Origin: Micropruina sp.
GTDB taxonomy: Bacteria; Actinomycetota; Actinomycetes; Propionibacteriales; Propionibacteriaceae
Length of the DNA: 5,320 bases
Direction of reading: 5' to 3'
Assembly: GCA_013693855.1 (NCBI GenBank)
Contig: CP059261.1
Coordinates: 2,378,366 to 2,383,685 of the forward strand
Shown piece by piece: positions 1-4,684 of the stretch; the first letter of the stretch is position 1, and every line of letters begins with the position of its first letter. The position numbers and the translations under genes were made by a program. The notes beneath the pieces are model-generated. The model was not told where the DNA came from. It did no database searches and was given only the letters and a program-made list of their open reading frames with translations.

Positions 1-31
1 AACCGGGACGCCCCCAGCTCGTCTTCCGCAT
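1..31 (-). CDS. 5' end of a divergent minus-strand gene, possibly a class A beta-lactamase (partial)
   Basis: Only ten codons are visible, reading M-R-K-T-S-W-G-R-P-G before the window ends. The start is supported by a strong Shine-Dalgarno sequence (AAAGGAG) five bases upstream of the ATG. The gene is divergent from the SigC-type sigma factor, with about 86 bases between the two starts. In M. tuberculosis the gene divergent from sigC is blaC, whose product begins MRNRGFGRRE, and the shared MR-x4-GR spacing fits that arrangement. This is inference from context and a very short match. A basic N-terminus would also suit any exported protein, so no function is assigned. Confidence 0.5.
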   Translation of the reverse strand, partial: MRKTSWGRPG

Positions 32-36
32 CGCTG

Positions 37-43
37 CTCCTTT
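37..43 (-). promoter_or_regulatory. Ribosome binding site of the divergent gene
   Basis: On the minus strand AAAGGAG is followed by CAGCG and then ATG. This is a near-consensus Shine-Dalgarno at ideal spacing, and it is the main support for calling a gene at the left edge. Confidence 0.6.
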
Positions 44-105
44 CCTGCCCGACCCTACGTCACGCCACCGACAGGAACGCTGCACACGCCTCCGCCGCGG
101 TCGCG

Positions 106-111
106 TAGGGT
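106..111 (+). promoter_or_regulatory. Candidate -10 element (TAGGGT) for a leaderless sigma-factor mRNA
   Basis: TAGGGT matches TANNNT and lies exactly six bases before the ATG at 118, so transcription would begin at or next to the start codon. This is the known layout of leaderless actinobacterial genes. A GGAAC at 74-78 could be an ECF -35 for autoregulation, but no convincing -10 follows it at the usual spacing. Confidence 0.4.
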
Positions 112-117
112 GCTGGC

Positions 118-672
118 ATGGCCGCCACGGACGACGTCACCAAGCTGGCGTTCGCGGCGGCCCGGGGCGATCGACCCGCCCTCGCCGAGTTCATCCGGCG
201 TACCCAAGACGATGTGTGGCGCTACGTGGCGCGTCTCGGGGACCCTGCGTGGGCGGACGATCTGACCCAGGAGACCTACCTGCGAGTGCTGAGCTCACTG
301 GCCGGCTTCGAGGGTCGCTCGGAGGCGCGAACGTGGCTGTTGGCCATCGCCCGCCGGGTCGTGGTCGATCGGATCCGCCACGAACGCGTCCGTCCCCGGA
401 TGGCCGGTGGCGCGCAGTGGACGGCGGTCACCGACTCCCTCCGGGCGGCCACGCTGCCCTCGACCGACCTGGAGGCCGAGGAACTGCTCGGCCTCCTCGA
501 TCCCGACCGCCGGGAGGCGCTCATCCTGACCCAGCTGATGGGGTTCAGCTACGCCGAAGCGGCACAGATCGCCGGGTGCGCGGTCGGGACGATCAGATCA
601 CGCGTCGCCCGGGCGCGCGCCGAACTCGTGGCCGCCGTGCGCCGGCAGAACGCCGACTCGCGGGTGGGCTGA
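118..672 (+). CDS. sigC: ECF RNA polymerase sigma factor, SigC type
   Basis: A 184-aa group IV (ECF) sigma factor that would direct RNA polymerase to a small stress or metal regulon. The sigma-2 domain covers about residues 23-92, with region 2.2 as DDLTQETYLRV (47-57) and 2.3/2.4 as TWLLAIARRVVVDRIR (72-87). After a variable linker, sigma-4 covers about 122-172, with the helix-turn-helix in FSYAEAAQIAGCAVGTIRSR (143-162). Length and motifs match mycobacterial SigC closely, including ADDLTQET, ARTWLLAIAR and CxVGTIRSRVARAR. The ATG is preferred because a TANNNT box sits six bases upstream. SigC in M. tuberculosis has no known adjacent anti-sigma factor; here a zf-HC2 protein lies 1.3 kb downstream. 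Published work ties SigC to copper acquisition in mycobacteria and to oxidase genes in corynebacteria, which suits the Cys-rich neighbours. The 3' end overlaps the convergent sortase remnant by about 80 bases. Confidence 0.93.
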   Translation: MAATDDVTKLAFAAARGDRPALAEFIRRTQDDVWRYVARLGDPAWADDLTQETYLRVLSSLAGFEGRSEARTWLLAIARRVVVDRIRHERVRPRMAGGAQWTAVTDSLRAATLPSTDLEAEELLGLLDPDRREALILTQLMGFSYAEAAQIAGCAVGTIRSRVARARAELVAAVRRQNADSRVG

Positions 673-945
673 GTCGGATCGCGGGACGCTCCCGCAGGGC
701 CGACCGCCGGGCCGTCCGCCCGGCCCGCCGCCGTTCGCGGACGACCAGCACGGTCAGCAGCAACACGCCGCCCAGCGCCAAGCCGACCAGGGCCACCATC
801 CACGGCTCCAGGCTCAGGTGGACGCCTCCGGGAGCGGCCTGTGGGCTCAGCTGGGCGTCGTACGGCACTCGATGACCCCGCACGAGCAGCCGGTGGGTGT
901 TGATCGCGTAGGGGTGCACGTGAACAGTGTCAGCAGGTCCTGACC
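593..945 (-). pseudogene. Class C sortase, 3' remnant with a frameshift
   Basis: This is the C-terminal part of a pilin-type (class C) sortase, a membrane cysteine transpeptidase that joins pilus subunits or anchors proteins to the wall. The minus strand from about 945 reads GQDLLTLFTCTP, containing the TLxTC active-site signature (Cys codon 916-918). It continues one base out of frame as YAINTHRLLVRGHRVP, which includes the conserved Arg. In class C enzymes these form one continuous stretch, so one C is missing from the run at 911-914. A transmembrane helix (WMVALVGLALGGVLLLTVLVV) and a basic tail follow, as is usual for the family, ending at TGA 593-595 inside the convergent sigC 3' end. 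The N-terminal domain and catalytic His are absent: only 24 bases separate the fragment from the stop of the upstream membrane-protein gene. It cannot encode a working sortase even if the frameshift is a sequencing error. Confidence 0.8.
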
Positions 946-968
946 AGTAGTCGTCGGAGCGCTGAGGC

Positions 969-1832
969 TCAGAAGGCGAACCAGGCGAAGAACGGCAGCA
1001 ACGCGACCATCAGGCCGGTGCTCATCCAGAACATCCCGAAGTTCATCGCGAAGGCGGCCAGCGATTCAAGCCGGAACTTGAGCGAGCCCGCGGGTCGCAC
1101 CTCGTGGCAACTGTGGGTGGTGGCAACGGTCTGGGCCACCGGCGCGGCGGTCGAGCGTCCGCCGACCGCAACCAGGTCGGGCGCAATCACCCTGGCCACG
1201 GGATGCCCCGCCTGGCACGAACACTCCGGACCGCACGTGCAGCCCGGCCCACAGGGGCAACTGCCGGCGGCGAGCGGCTTCGGGGTCTGGAACGCGTGCC
1301 ACAACGACCGCAGGCTCGACACCAGCAGGTACGTCATGAAAGGAACACCGACAAGCGCAAACACCCACAGCGTCCCGCCAGGCATGCTCTGTTGTTTCAT
1401 CCATTGGGTCATGTCCGTGCCGCCTCCGGGCATCGGGGTCCCCATCCCCTGCGTCATCGCCGAGTGCTTGGCCGCCATGGCCGCGAGGTGCCAGGTCATC
1501 GCCCCGAACATCGCGGCGTGGCCGATGAAATGCAGCGTCCCCGACCGGTCGTCGGCCCGTCGCGCGTCGGCGGCGAGCCAGCCGAACCAGGCGGTCGAGG
1601 CCCCGAAGACCGCCACCCAGACCATGGTCGGGATAACGGCGGTGAGGGCCTTCCAGGTGAGCGGCGACACCATCAGGAGCATCACCACCGACATCGCCAG
1701 GTGCAGCGCGTTGGAGACCCGCTGCCTGACGTCCTGCGGCCGGGTGATCTCGTGGGCGCTGCAGGCCGTGCAGAAGGCGTACAGGATCAACAAGACGACG
1801 AACTTCACCGGCGTCTGGGCGAACGTGAACAT
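969..1832 (-). CDS. DUF5134-type multi-pass membrane protein with Met-rich and Cys-rich loops (putative copper handling)
   Basis: A 287-aa membrane protein resembling the actinobacterial DUF5134 family, whose biochemical role is not established. Six hydrophobic segments lie near residues 8-24, 42-60, 66-87, 100-121, 154-174 and 258-283. Arg-rich loops at 26-40 and 88-97 suggest a cytosolic side, which puts the loop at 122-153 outside and the loop at 175-257 inside. The outer loop is Met-rich (M126, M130, M134, M141, M145, M150, plus H123). The inner loop contains CPCGPGCTCGPECSC (192-206), three evenly spaced CXC pairs like those of Cu(I) metallothioneins. TM1 also has C21 and C24. Together these suggest Cu(I) uptake, transfer or sensing, which is inference. 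The frame is open further upstream, but ATG 1832 is chosen because GAAGGG precedes it by five bases and hydrophobic sequence starts at once. A candidate ECF promoter lies 51-79 bases upstream. Confidence 0.85.
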   Translation of the reverse strand: MFTFAQTPVKFVVLLILYAFCTACSAHEITRPQDVRQRVSNALHLAMSVVMLLMVSPLTWKALTAVIPTMVWVAVFGASTAWFGWLAADARRADDRSGTLHFIGHAAMFGAMTWHLAAMAAKHSAMTQGMGTPMPGGGTDMTQWMKQQSMPGGTLWVFALVGVPFMTYLLVSSLRSLWHAFQTPKPLAAGSCPCGPGCTCGPECSCQAGHPVARVIAPDLVAVGGRSTAAPVAQTVATTHSCHEVRPAGSLKFRLESLAAFAMNFGMFWMSTGLMVALLPFFAWFAF

Positions 1833-1882
1833 GGCATCCCTTCGAGTCTCCCGGGCGGAGGCGCCCAGGCGCCCCACCACAC

Positions 1883-1911
1883 ACGTCGGATGGCCGTGGC
1901 GAAAAGTTCCC
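1883..1911 (-). promoter_or_regulatory. Candidate ECF (SigC-type) promoter of the membrane-protein gene
   Basis: The minus strand reads GGGAAC (1911-1906), 17 bases, then CGACGT (1888-1883). A GGAAC-type -35 and a CG-rich -10 at this spacing are typical of ECF promoters. The predicted transcript would begin near 1876, giving a leader of roughly 45 bases that contains the GAAGGG ribosome site. Assignment to SigC rests on proximity. Confidence 0.5.
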
Positions 1912-1944
1912 GGACGCGGGCGACTTCGTCCGGGGAATGACGCG

Positions 1945-1950
1945 TACCCT
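1945..1950 (+). promoter_or_regulatory. Candidate -10 element (TACCCT) fixing the anti-sigma start
   Basis: TACCCT (TANNNT) is followed by six bases and GTG at 1957, the leaderless layout also seen at the sigma factor. It favours the second GTG (1957) over the in-frame GTG at 1951, which abuts the box with no room for a transcription start. Confidence 0.4.
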
Positions 1951-1956
1951 GTGGAC

Positions 1957-2280
1957 GTGACCACCCCGCACCGCTTCGAGGACGAGTGGCGCGCCGCCCT
2001 GTCCGCGCTGCTCGACGGCGAGGAACCTGCGGTTGAGGTGAGCGACCTCATGGTGCACCTCGGCGAGTGTGCGGAGTGCTCGACTTGGCTCGACCATGCA
2101 GCCGAGGTGAACTCGGGGCTGCGGACTCTGCCGATCGTTCAGCCACCGCTCGGTGAGCGCGTCGTCAACCGGGTCGACGTGCAGCTGTGCGGTTGCCACA
2201 TCGGCCAGGCGTGCCTCTGCGCCGACTGCCAGTGCGGCCCGTGGTGCACGTGTCACAGTCCTGCCGGAGCGCCTACCTAG
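1957..2280 (+). CDS. zf-HC2 anti-sigma-like protein with a metallothionein-like CXC tail
   Basis: A 107-aa soluble protein with no membrane segment. The N-terminal half resembles zinc-binding anti-sigma (ZAS/zf-HC2) domains: a helix with LSALLDGEE (15-23), then HLGECAEC (34-41), which supplies the H-x3-C-x2-C motif. ZAS proteins bind and silence an ECF sigma factor until zinc loss or thiol oxidation. The unusual part is the C-terminus (78-100): CXC pairs at 78/80, 86/88, 91/93 and 97/99, with H81 and H100, so eight Cys in 22 residues. This resembles Cu(I) metallothioneins and ordinary ZAS proteins lack it. The segment CQCGPWCTC closely matches the Cys cluster of the divergent membrane protein. 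I infer a cytosolic metal-responsive anti-sigma factor, with SigC as the nearest candidate partner. It could instead be a metal-buffering protein on a relic ZAS fold. GTG 1957 is preferred on promoter spacing; GTG 1951 would add two residues. Confidence 0.8.
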   Translation: MTTPHRFEDEWRAALSALLDGEEPAVEVSDLMVHLGECAECSTWLDHAAEVNSGLRTLPIVQPPLGERVVNRVDVQLCGCHIGQACLCADCQCGPWCTCHSPAGAPT

Positions 2281-2299
2281 CCACCGGGCCGTGGGATTG

Positions 2300-2318
2300 T
2301 TCGTTCTGACCGAACGAA
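2300..2318. terminator. Inverted repeat after the anti-sigma gene, possible terminator or operator
   Basis: TTCGTTC, the loop TGACC and GAACGAA form a perfect 7-bp stem starting 20 bases after the stop codon. No long U-tract follows, only GTTTT a few bases later. It could end transcription from the left, or it could be a protein-binding palindrome. Confidence 0.4.
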
Positions 2319-2330
2319 TGGCGTTTTGGG

Positions 2331-2344
2331 GGCCCAGGAGGGCC
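2331..2344. terminator. Second GC-rich hairpin, possible part of a terminator
   Basis: GGCCC, the loop AGGA and GGGCC form a strong 5-bp stem followed by ATTTC. It lies 12 bases beyond the first inverted repeat, so the two may act together as a weak tandem terminator. No poly-U tract is present. Confidence 0.3.
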
Positions 2345-2662
2345 ATTTCGAGCCGTTGATTCGGTCGGATCGGACAACACCCTGTCCCGAGCCGGTTCCC
2401 CAGCCGCCCACTGGCGCTCGTCGCCACGGCGCCCACGCCGGACCGCTGAGTCCGGGCATGCTCGGCGGGTCGGTTCGGGCCACCCAGGCACCGCATTTCC
2501 CCTAGTCGACGTCGTACCCGGTCAGGCACAGCGGTGAGTCGCTTTGCGCACTTTGAACCACTCATCAGGGGTAGCCGACGACACGAAATGCCTCGTCATT
2601 GGGGTTTGATCGGCGTAGTGCCTAGTCAGATAGTGGTGCGGTCATCCAGACCTTATGCACAC
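2345..2662. other. Intergenic stretch without a recognisable gene
   Basis: I find no convincing coding frame, RNA gene or insertion-sequence end here. The only structure I noticed is a 10-base imperfect direct repeat, TGCCTCGTCA (2589-2598) and TGCCTAGTCA (2619-2628), exactly 30 bases apart. The stretch separates the copper-like block from the accessory patchwork to the right. Confidence 0.5.
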
Positions 2663-2788
2663 TCAGAGCCCTAGCCAAAGCCTCCGCCAACTGTCCGGGT
2701 CGCGCGATAGCTGAGACCAAGCGGGGATGTCGGCGACATCGGCCAGATCGACGGCGTGTACGGCGGCCGAGGCGTGCACCCGGAACAC
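2663..2788 (-). CDS. Possible small protein or gene fragment (41 codons)
   Basis: From GTG 2788 this frame encodes 41 residues, including VHAVDLADVADIPAW and SRDPDSWRRLWLGL, with a high share of G/C third positions. It starts just after the 93-aa gene on the same strand. The frame is closed by a stop a few codons upstream and has no clear ribosome site. GAAGGAG, inside the end of the preceding gene, is about 19 bases away, which is too far. It may be a small translationally coupled protein, the tail of a gene cut by recombination, or chance. I recognise no family. Confidence 0.25.
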   Translation of the reverse strand: MFRVHASAAVHAVDLADVADIPAWSQLSRDPDSWRRLWLGL

Positions 2789-2801
2789 GGAGGTTCAGAC
2801 G

Positions 2802-3083
2802 TCAAGGCTCCTTCGGCGCCCCGCGCTGCCACCAGTCGACAGTTGGGCGGTCGCTGATGAGTGCGGCGGTGAGCTGTGGATCGCCAAGGTTGCAGAACTT
2901 CCAAAGTGCCTTCGCCGATCGCGAGTACTGGAAGATCGCGTGGTCGGCTTCGAAGGCATCCAGTTCGCCACTGCGGAACTGGTCGACGGCGGAGGCGACA
3001 TGCGCGACCAAGCGAGCCAGCTCCGCCTCGTGGTAAGCAGCCACGGCGTCTCGGGCAGCCTGCCAGTCGGTCTTCGCGGTCAC
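2802..3083 (-). CDS. Small conserved-looking hypothetical protein (93 aa)
   Basis: An intact 93-aa, probably soluble and mostly helical protein. It starts with a GTG giving MTAKTDWQAARDAV, continues with FRSGELDAFEADHAIFQYSR (36-55) and ALWKFCN (59-65), and ends DWWQRGAPKEP. This pattern resembles small actinobacterial hypothetical proteins I have seen, with an acidic GELDAFE turn, a YSR...LWKFC helix and a DWW end, but I know of no assigned function. No Shine-Dalgarno is visible. A TANNNT box seven bases upstream suggests a leaderless transcript and supports this start. There is no membrane segment or signal peptide. Codon use is regular with high GC at third positions, unlike the broken genes to the right. 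Confidence 0.75.
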   Translation of the reverse strand: MTAKTDWQAARDAVAAYHEAELARLVAHVASAVDQFRSGELDAFEADHAIFQYSRSAKALWKFCNLGDPQLTAALISDRPTVDWWQRGAPKEP

Positions 3084-3090
3084 GAGATGA

Positions 3091-3096
3091 AGGCTA
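3091..3096 (-). promoter_or_regulatory. Candidate -10 element (TAGCCT) of the 93-aa gene
   Basis: On the minus strand TAGCCT is followed by seven bases and the GTG start. The gap fits leaderless transcription and accounts for the missing ribosome binding site. Confidence 0.35.
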
Positions 3097-3169
3097 ACCC
3101 CACGGCATCAACCGCGCGATGGGCGGCAGATTCGTGCGTTGAAGCTTGCGGTGGCGAAGTTCAGCCTTG

Positions 3170-3663
3170 GACCCGTGGATTCACGGCATCGGCCCCTCCG
3201 CTGCGGCCCGGCTGCTGGTCGAGGTCGGCGACATCCACCGCTTCCCGACCGTAACCACTTCGCCTCCTGGAACGGCACCGCCCCTTTGGATGCCTCCTCC
3301 GGTGACCAGACCAGGCATCGGCTGTCCCGGGCCGGGAACCGGCAAATCAACCGAGCCCTGCACGTGATGGCCGTCGTCCAGCTCCGCAACCCCACCGAAG
3401 GCCGGGCCTATTTCGACCGGCGCACAGCCGCCGGGAAGACCTCGATGGAAGCGATGCGCAGCCTCAAACGCCGACTCTCCGACATCGTCTTCCGGACCAT
3501 GCTCGCCGACGCCCAAGCCAAGGCGGCAGGCCCGGGAGGGCAACAGGGAGCGTCACTCACATCCAGCGCGGCCGGCTCACATCCCCACACCGACACTTGG
3601 GATCAGCCACTTCCCGGACCCGCCACACCAAGCCTACGACCAGCCCTCCCCGCCGCCTCTTGA
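3170..3663 (+). pseudogene. IS110-family transposase, C-terminal remnant with a frameshift
   Basis: This is the C-terminal Transposase_20 half of an IS110-family enzyme, a DEDD/serine transposase. One frame gives HGIGPSAAARLLVEVGDIHR and FPT up to 3250. After loss of one base near 3249-3251, the next frame gives RNHFASWNGTAPLDASSG, followed by RHRLSRAGN, INRALHVMAVVQLRN, EGRAYFDRR and AMRSLKRRLSD. This order and the catalytic-serine region (ASSGD) are typical of the family. The tail (GQQGASLTSSAAGSHPH and onwards) appears complete to TGA 3661-3663. The N-terminal DEDD RuvC-like domain, roughly the first half or more of the gene, is missing, and no recognisable frame connects upstream. The left end, which carries the bridge RNA in IS110-group elements, is absent too, so the copy is non-autonomous and presumably dead. 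Confidence 0.88.
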
Positions 3664-3711
3664 CACACAGGGGAGCCATGTCCGGATGGCACGCGGCCAC
3701 GCCGCCTGGCC

Positions 3712-3717
3712 TACGTT
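3712..3717 (+). promoter_or_regulatory. Candidate -10 element (TACGTT) upstream of the HEPN-like gene
   Basis: TACGTT fits TANNNT and ends six bases before GTG 3724, a leaderless arrangement. No Shine-Dalgarno is present at that start, so this box is its main support. Confidence 0.35.
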
Positions 3718-3723
3718 GGGCTT

Positions 3724-4402
3724 GTGACGATCCGAGGTCCTGAGGAACCACAGATAGTCTTCGCCCAACCTGAGCTTCCCCTTCCAGGGCTCGAGGCGTT
3801 GAACTCGATCCAGAGCATCGAGTTGTGGCTAGCTCGAAACCAAGAGAGCGGCGATGACCTCAACTTGGTCACGGCGCAGCTCTACCTTGCTGACACTGAC
3901 ACACGGCTCTTGCGGGCGAGGCGTTGGCTGCTAGTGCGAGAGATCAACCAGCGGTGCATGCAAGAGTGGGGGTCTTGGTCCACGGCGGAACAGAGAGCGT
4001 TTGGTTGCTCGATGAGGCCGCCCACGCGTTGGTCAACGGGCTCTGGCTGGCTTCCTTGCTCTGCAGCCATTCTGCCTGCGAGCGGCATCTCGCTGGGATC
4101 CTGAGTCTCTACGAGGAGTCACTACACCCGTCATGGACCCGTTGGGGGCTCGGGCGCCTCCTTGAGGAAGCGGAGACGCGCGGCATCGTGCCATCGGACC
4201 TTCGGGAGCCGCTCAACCAGATGAACGAAGCACGTAAGGCATCGGCACATTATAAGCCTCCCTCTACGACGGATCCTTGATGCGTCGGGTCATGGCGAAC
4301 AGTGTCGAGCCTGTAATGGAGTCGCTGGACGAACTCGCCCAGGAGGACGCGTTCGCCGCCTACCGCACGGCTAGATCGCTAATCCACAGAGCCGGGATGT
4401 GA
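3724..4402 (+). pseudogene. HEPN-like protein gene broken by two one-base frameshifts
   Basis: Three consecutive frames join into one plausible protein of about 226 aa. The first runs from GTG 3724 (MTIRGPEEPQIVFAQPELPL) to STAEQRA near 3999. The second carries VWLLDEAAHALVNGLWLAS, a Cys-containing helix, and NEARKASAHYKPP to about 4261. The third carries LYDGSLMRRVMANSVEP and DELAQEDAFAAYRTARSLI, ending at TGA 4400-4402. Each junction needs one missing base. The middle part is helical and contains R-KASA-H (codons 4233-4250), an R-x4-H motif like the RNase site of HEPN domains, with the usual NEAR..AH setting. HEPN proteins are often toxins or defence ribonucleases, but the match is a motif only. 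Codon use is less GC-biased than in the sigma factor (several TTG, CTA and AGA codons), which suggests transfer. If the shifts are sequencing errors, the gene is intact. Confidence 0.55.
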
Positions 4403-4684
4403 CGACGCTCGTTGCCCGGCACACGGCATTGGTCGCGGCAAGACCGGATGTTGCCTGTGGTGGATCCGGCTTGCCAAGACACTGCTCAGAAGAGTGCCCT
4501 GTTGGGGCTCCATGTCGGCGTAGCCGACCCGGCTTCGTCAACGCGGTAGCTCACTTCATTACGGCATCCGCTTCTTGATTCTCGAACATCCCAAGCTGCC
4601 TCCCGGTCTAAGGCATCGGCCACCACGGTTACGCCCAGGCGGCAGTCAAACCCTCGCCTGCTCTCCCGATGAGCCTTCGGCCAG
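4403..4684. other. Uninterpreted stretch between convergent genes
   Basis: No convincing gene is seen. A minus-strand frame (4486-4746) is open for 86 codons but overlaps the better-supported gene at 4685 and has weak third-position bias. A perfect small hairpin, GTCGGC-GTA-GCCGAC, lies at 4514-4528 without a U-tract. It could help terminate transcription between the two convergent genes. Confidence 0.4.

Larger units (their letters stand above)
3170..3720 (+). mobile_element. Truncated IS110-like insertion sequence (right part only)
   Basis: The transposase remnant and about 57 bases after it are all that can be assigned. The right boundary is not visible because IS110-group elements lack clear terminal inverted repeats and usually make no target duplication. 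The left break lies somewhere in 3097-3170, just upstream of the 93-aa gene. The end coordinates are approximate. Confidence 0.5.

Noticed and set aside
74..103. GGAAC-based ECF promoter for autoregulation of the sigma factor
   Set aside because: No CGTC-like -10 follows at 16-17 bases; the TAGGGT box close to the ATG is a better fit.
1833..2051. Upstream extension of the membrane protein to 360 aa
   Set aside because: The extra N-terminus is Ser/Arg-rich, overlaps the divergent anti-sigma gene, and lacks the Shine-Dalgarno seen at ATG 1832.
1018..2280. Long plus-strand open frame of 420 codons across the membrane-protein gene
   Set aside because: Only its last 107 codons (from 1957) look coding. 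The rest is antisense to the well-supported membrane protein and has no domain logic; it is open because of GC bias.
1066..2565. 499-codon minus-strand open frame
   Set aside because: It overlaps two better genes in another frame and its product is Arg/Gly/Pro-rich without motifs, as expected of a high-GC shadow frame.
2281..2662. tRNA, small RNA or CRISPR in the intergenic stretch
   Set aside because: No cloverleaf, T-loop consensus or regular repeat-spacer pattern could be found; only short hairpins and one two-copy repeat are present.
2726..2740. Palindrome GATGTC-GGC-GACATC as an operator
   Set aside because: It encodes D-V-A-D-I in the possible small reading frame and has no promoter nearby, so it is readily explained as codon repetition or chance.
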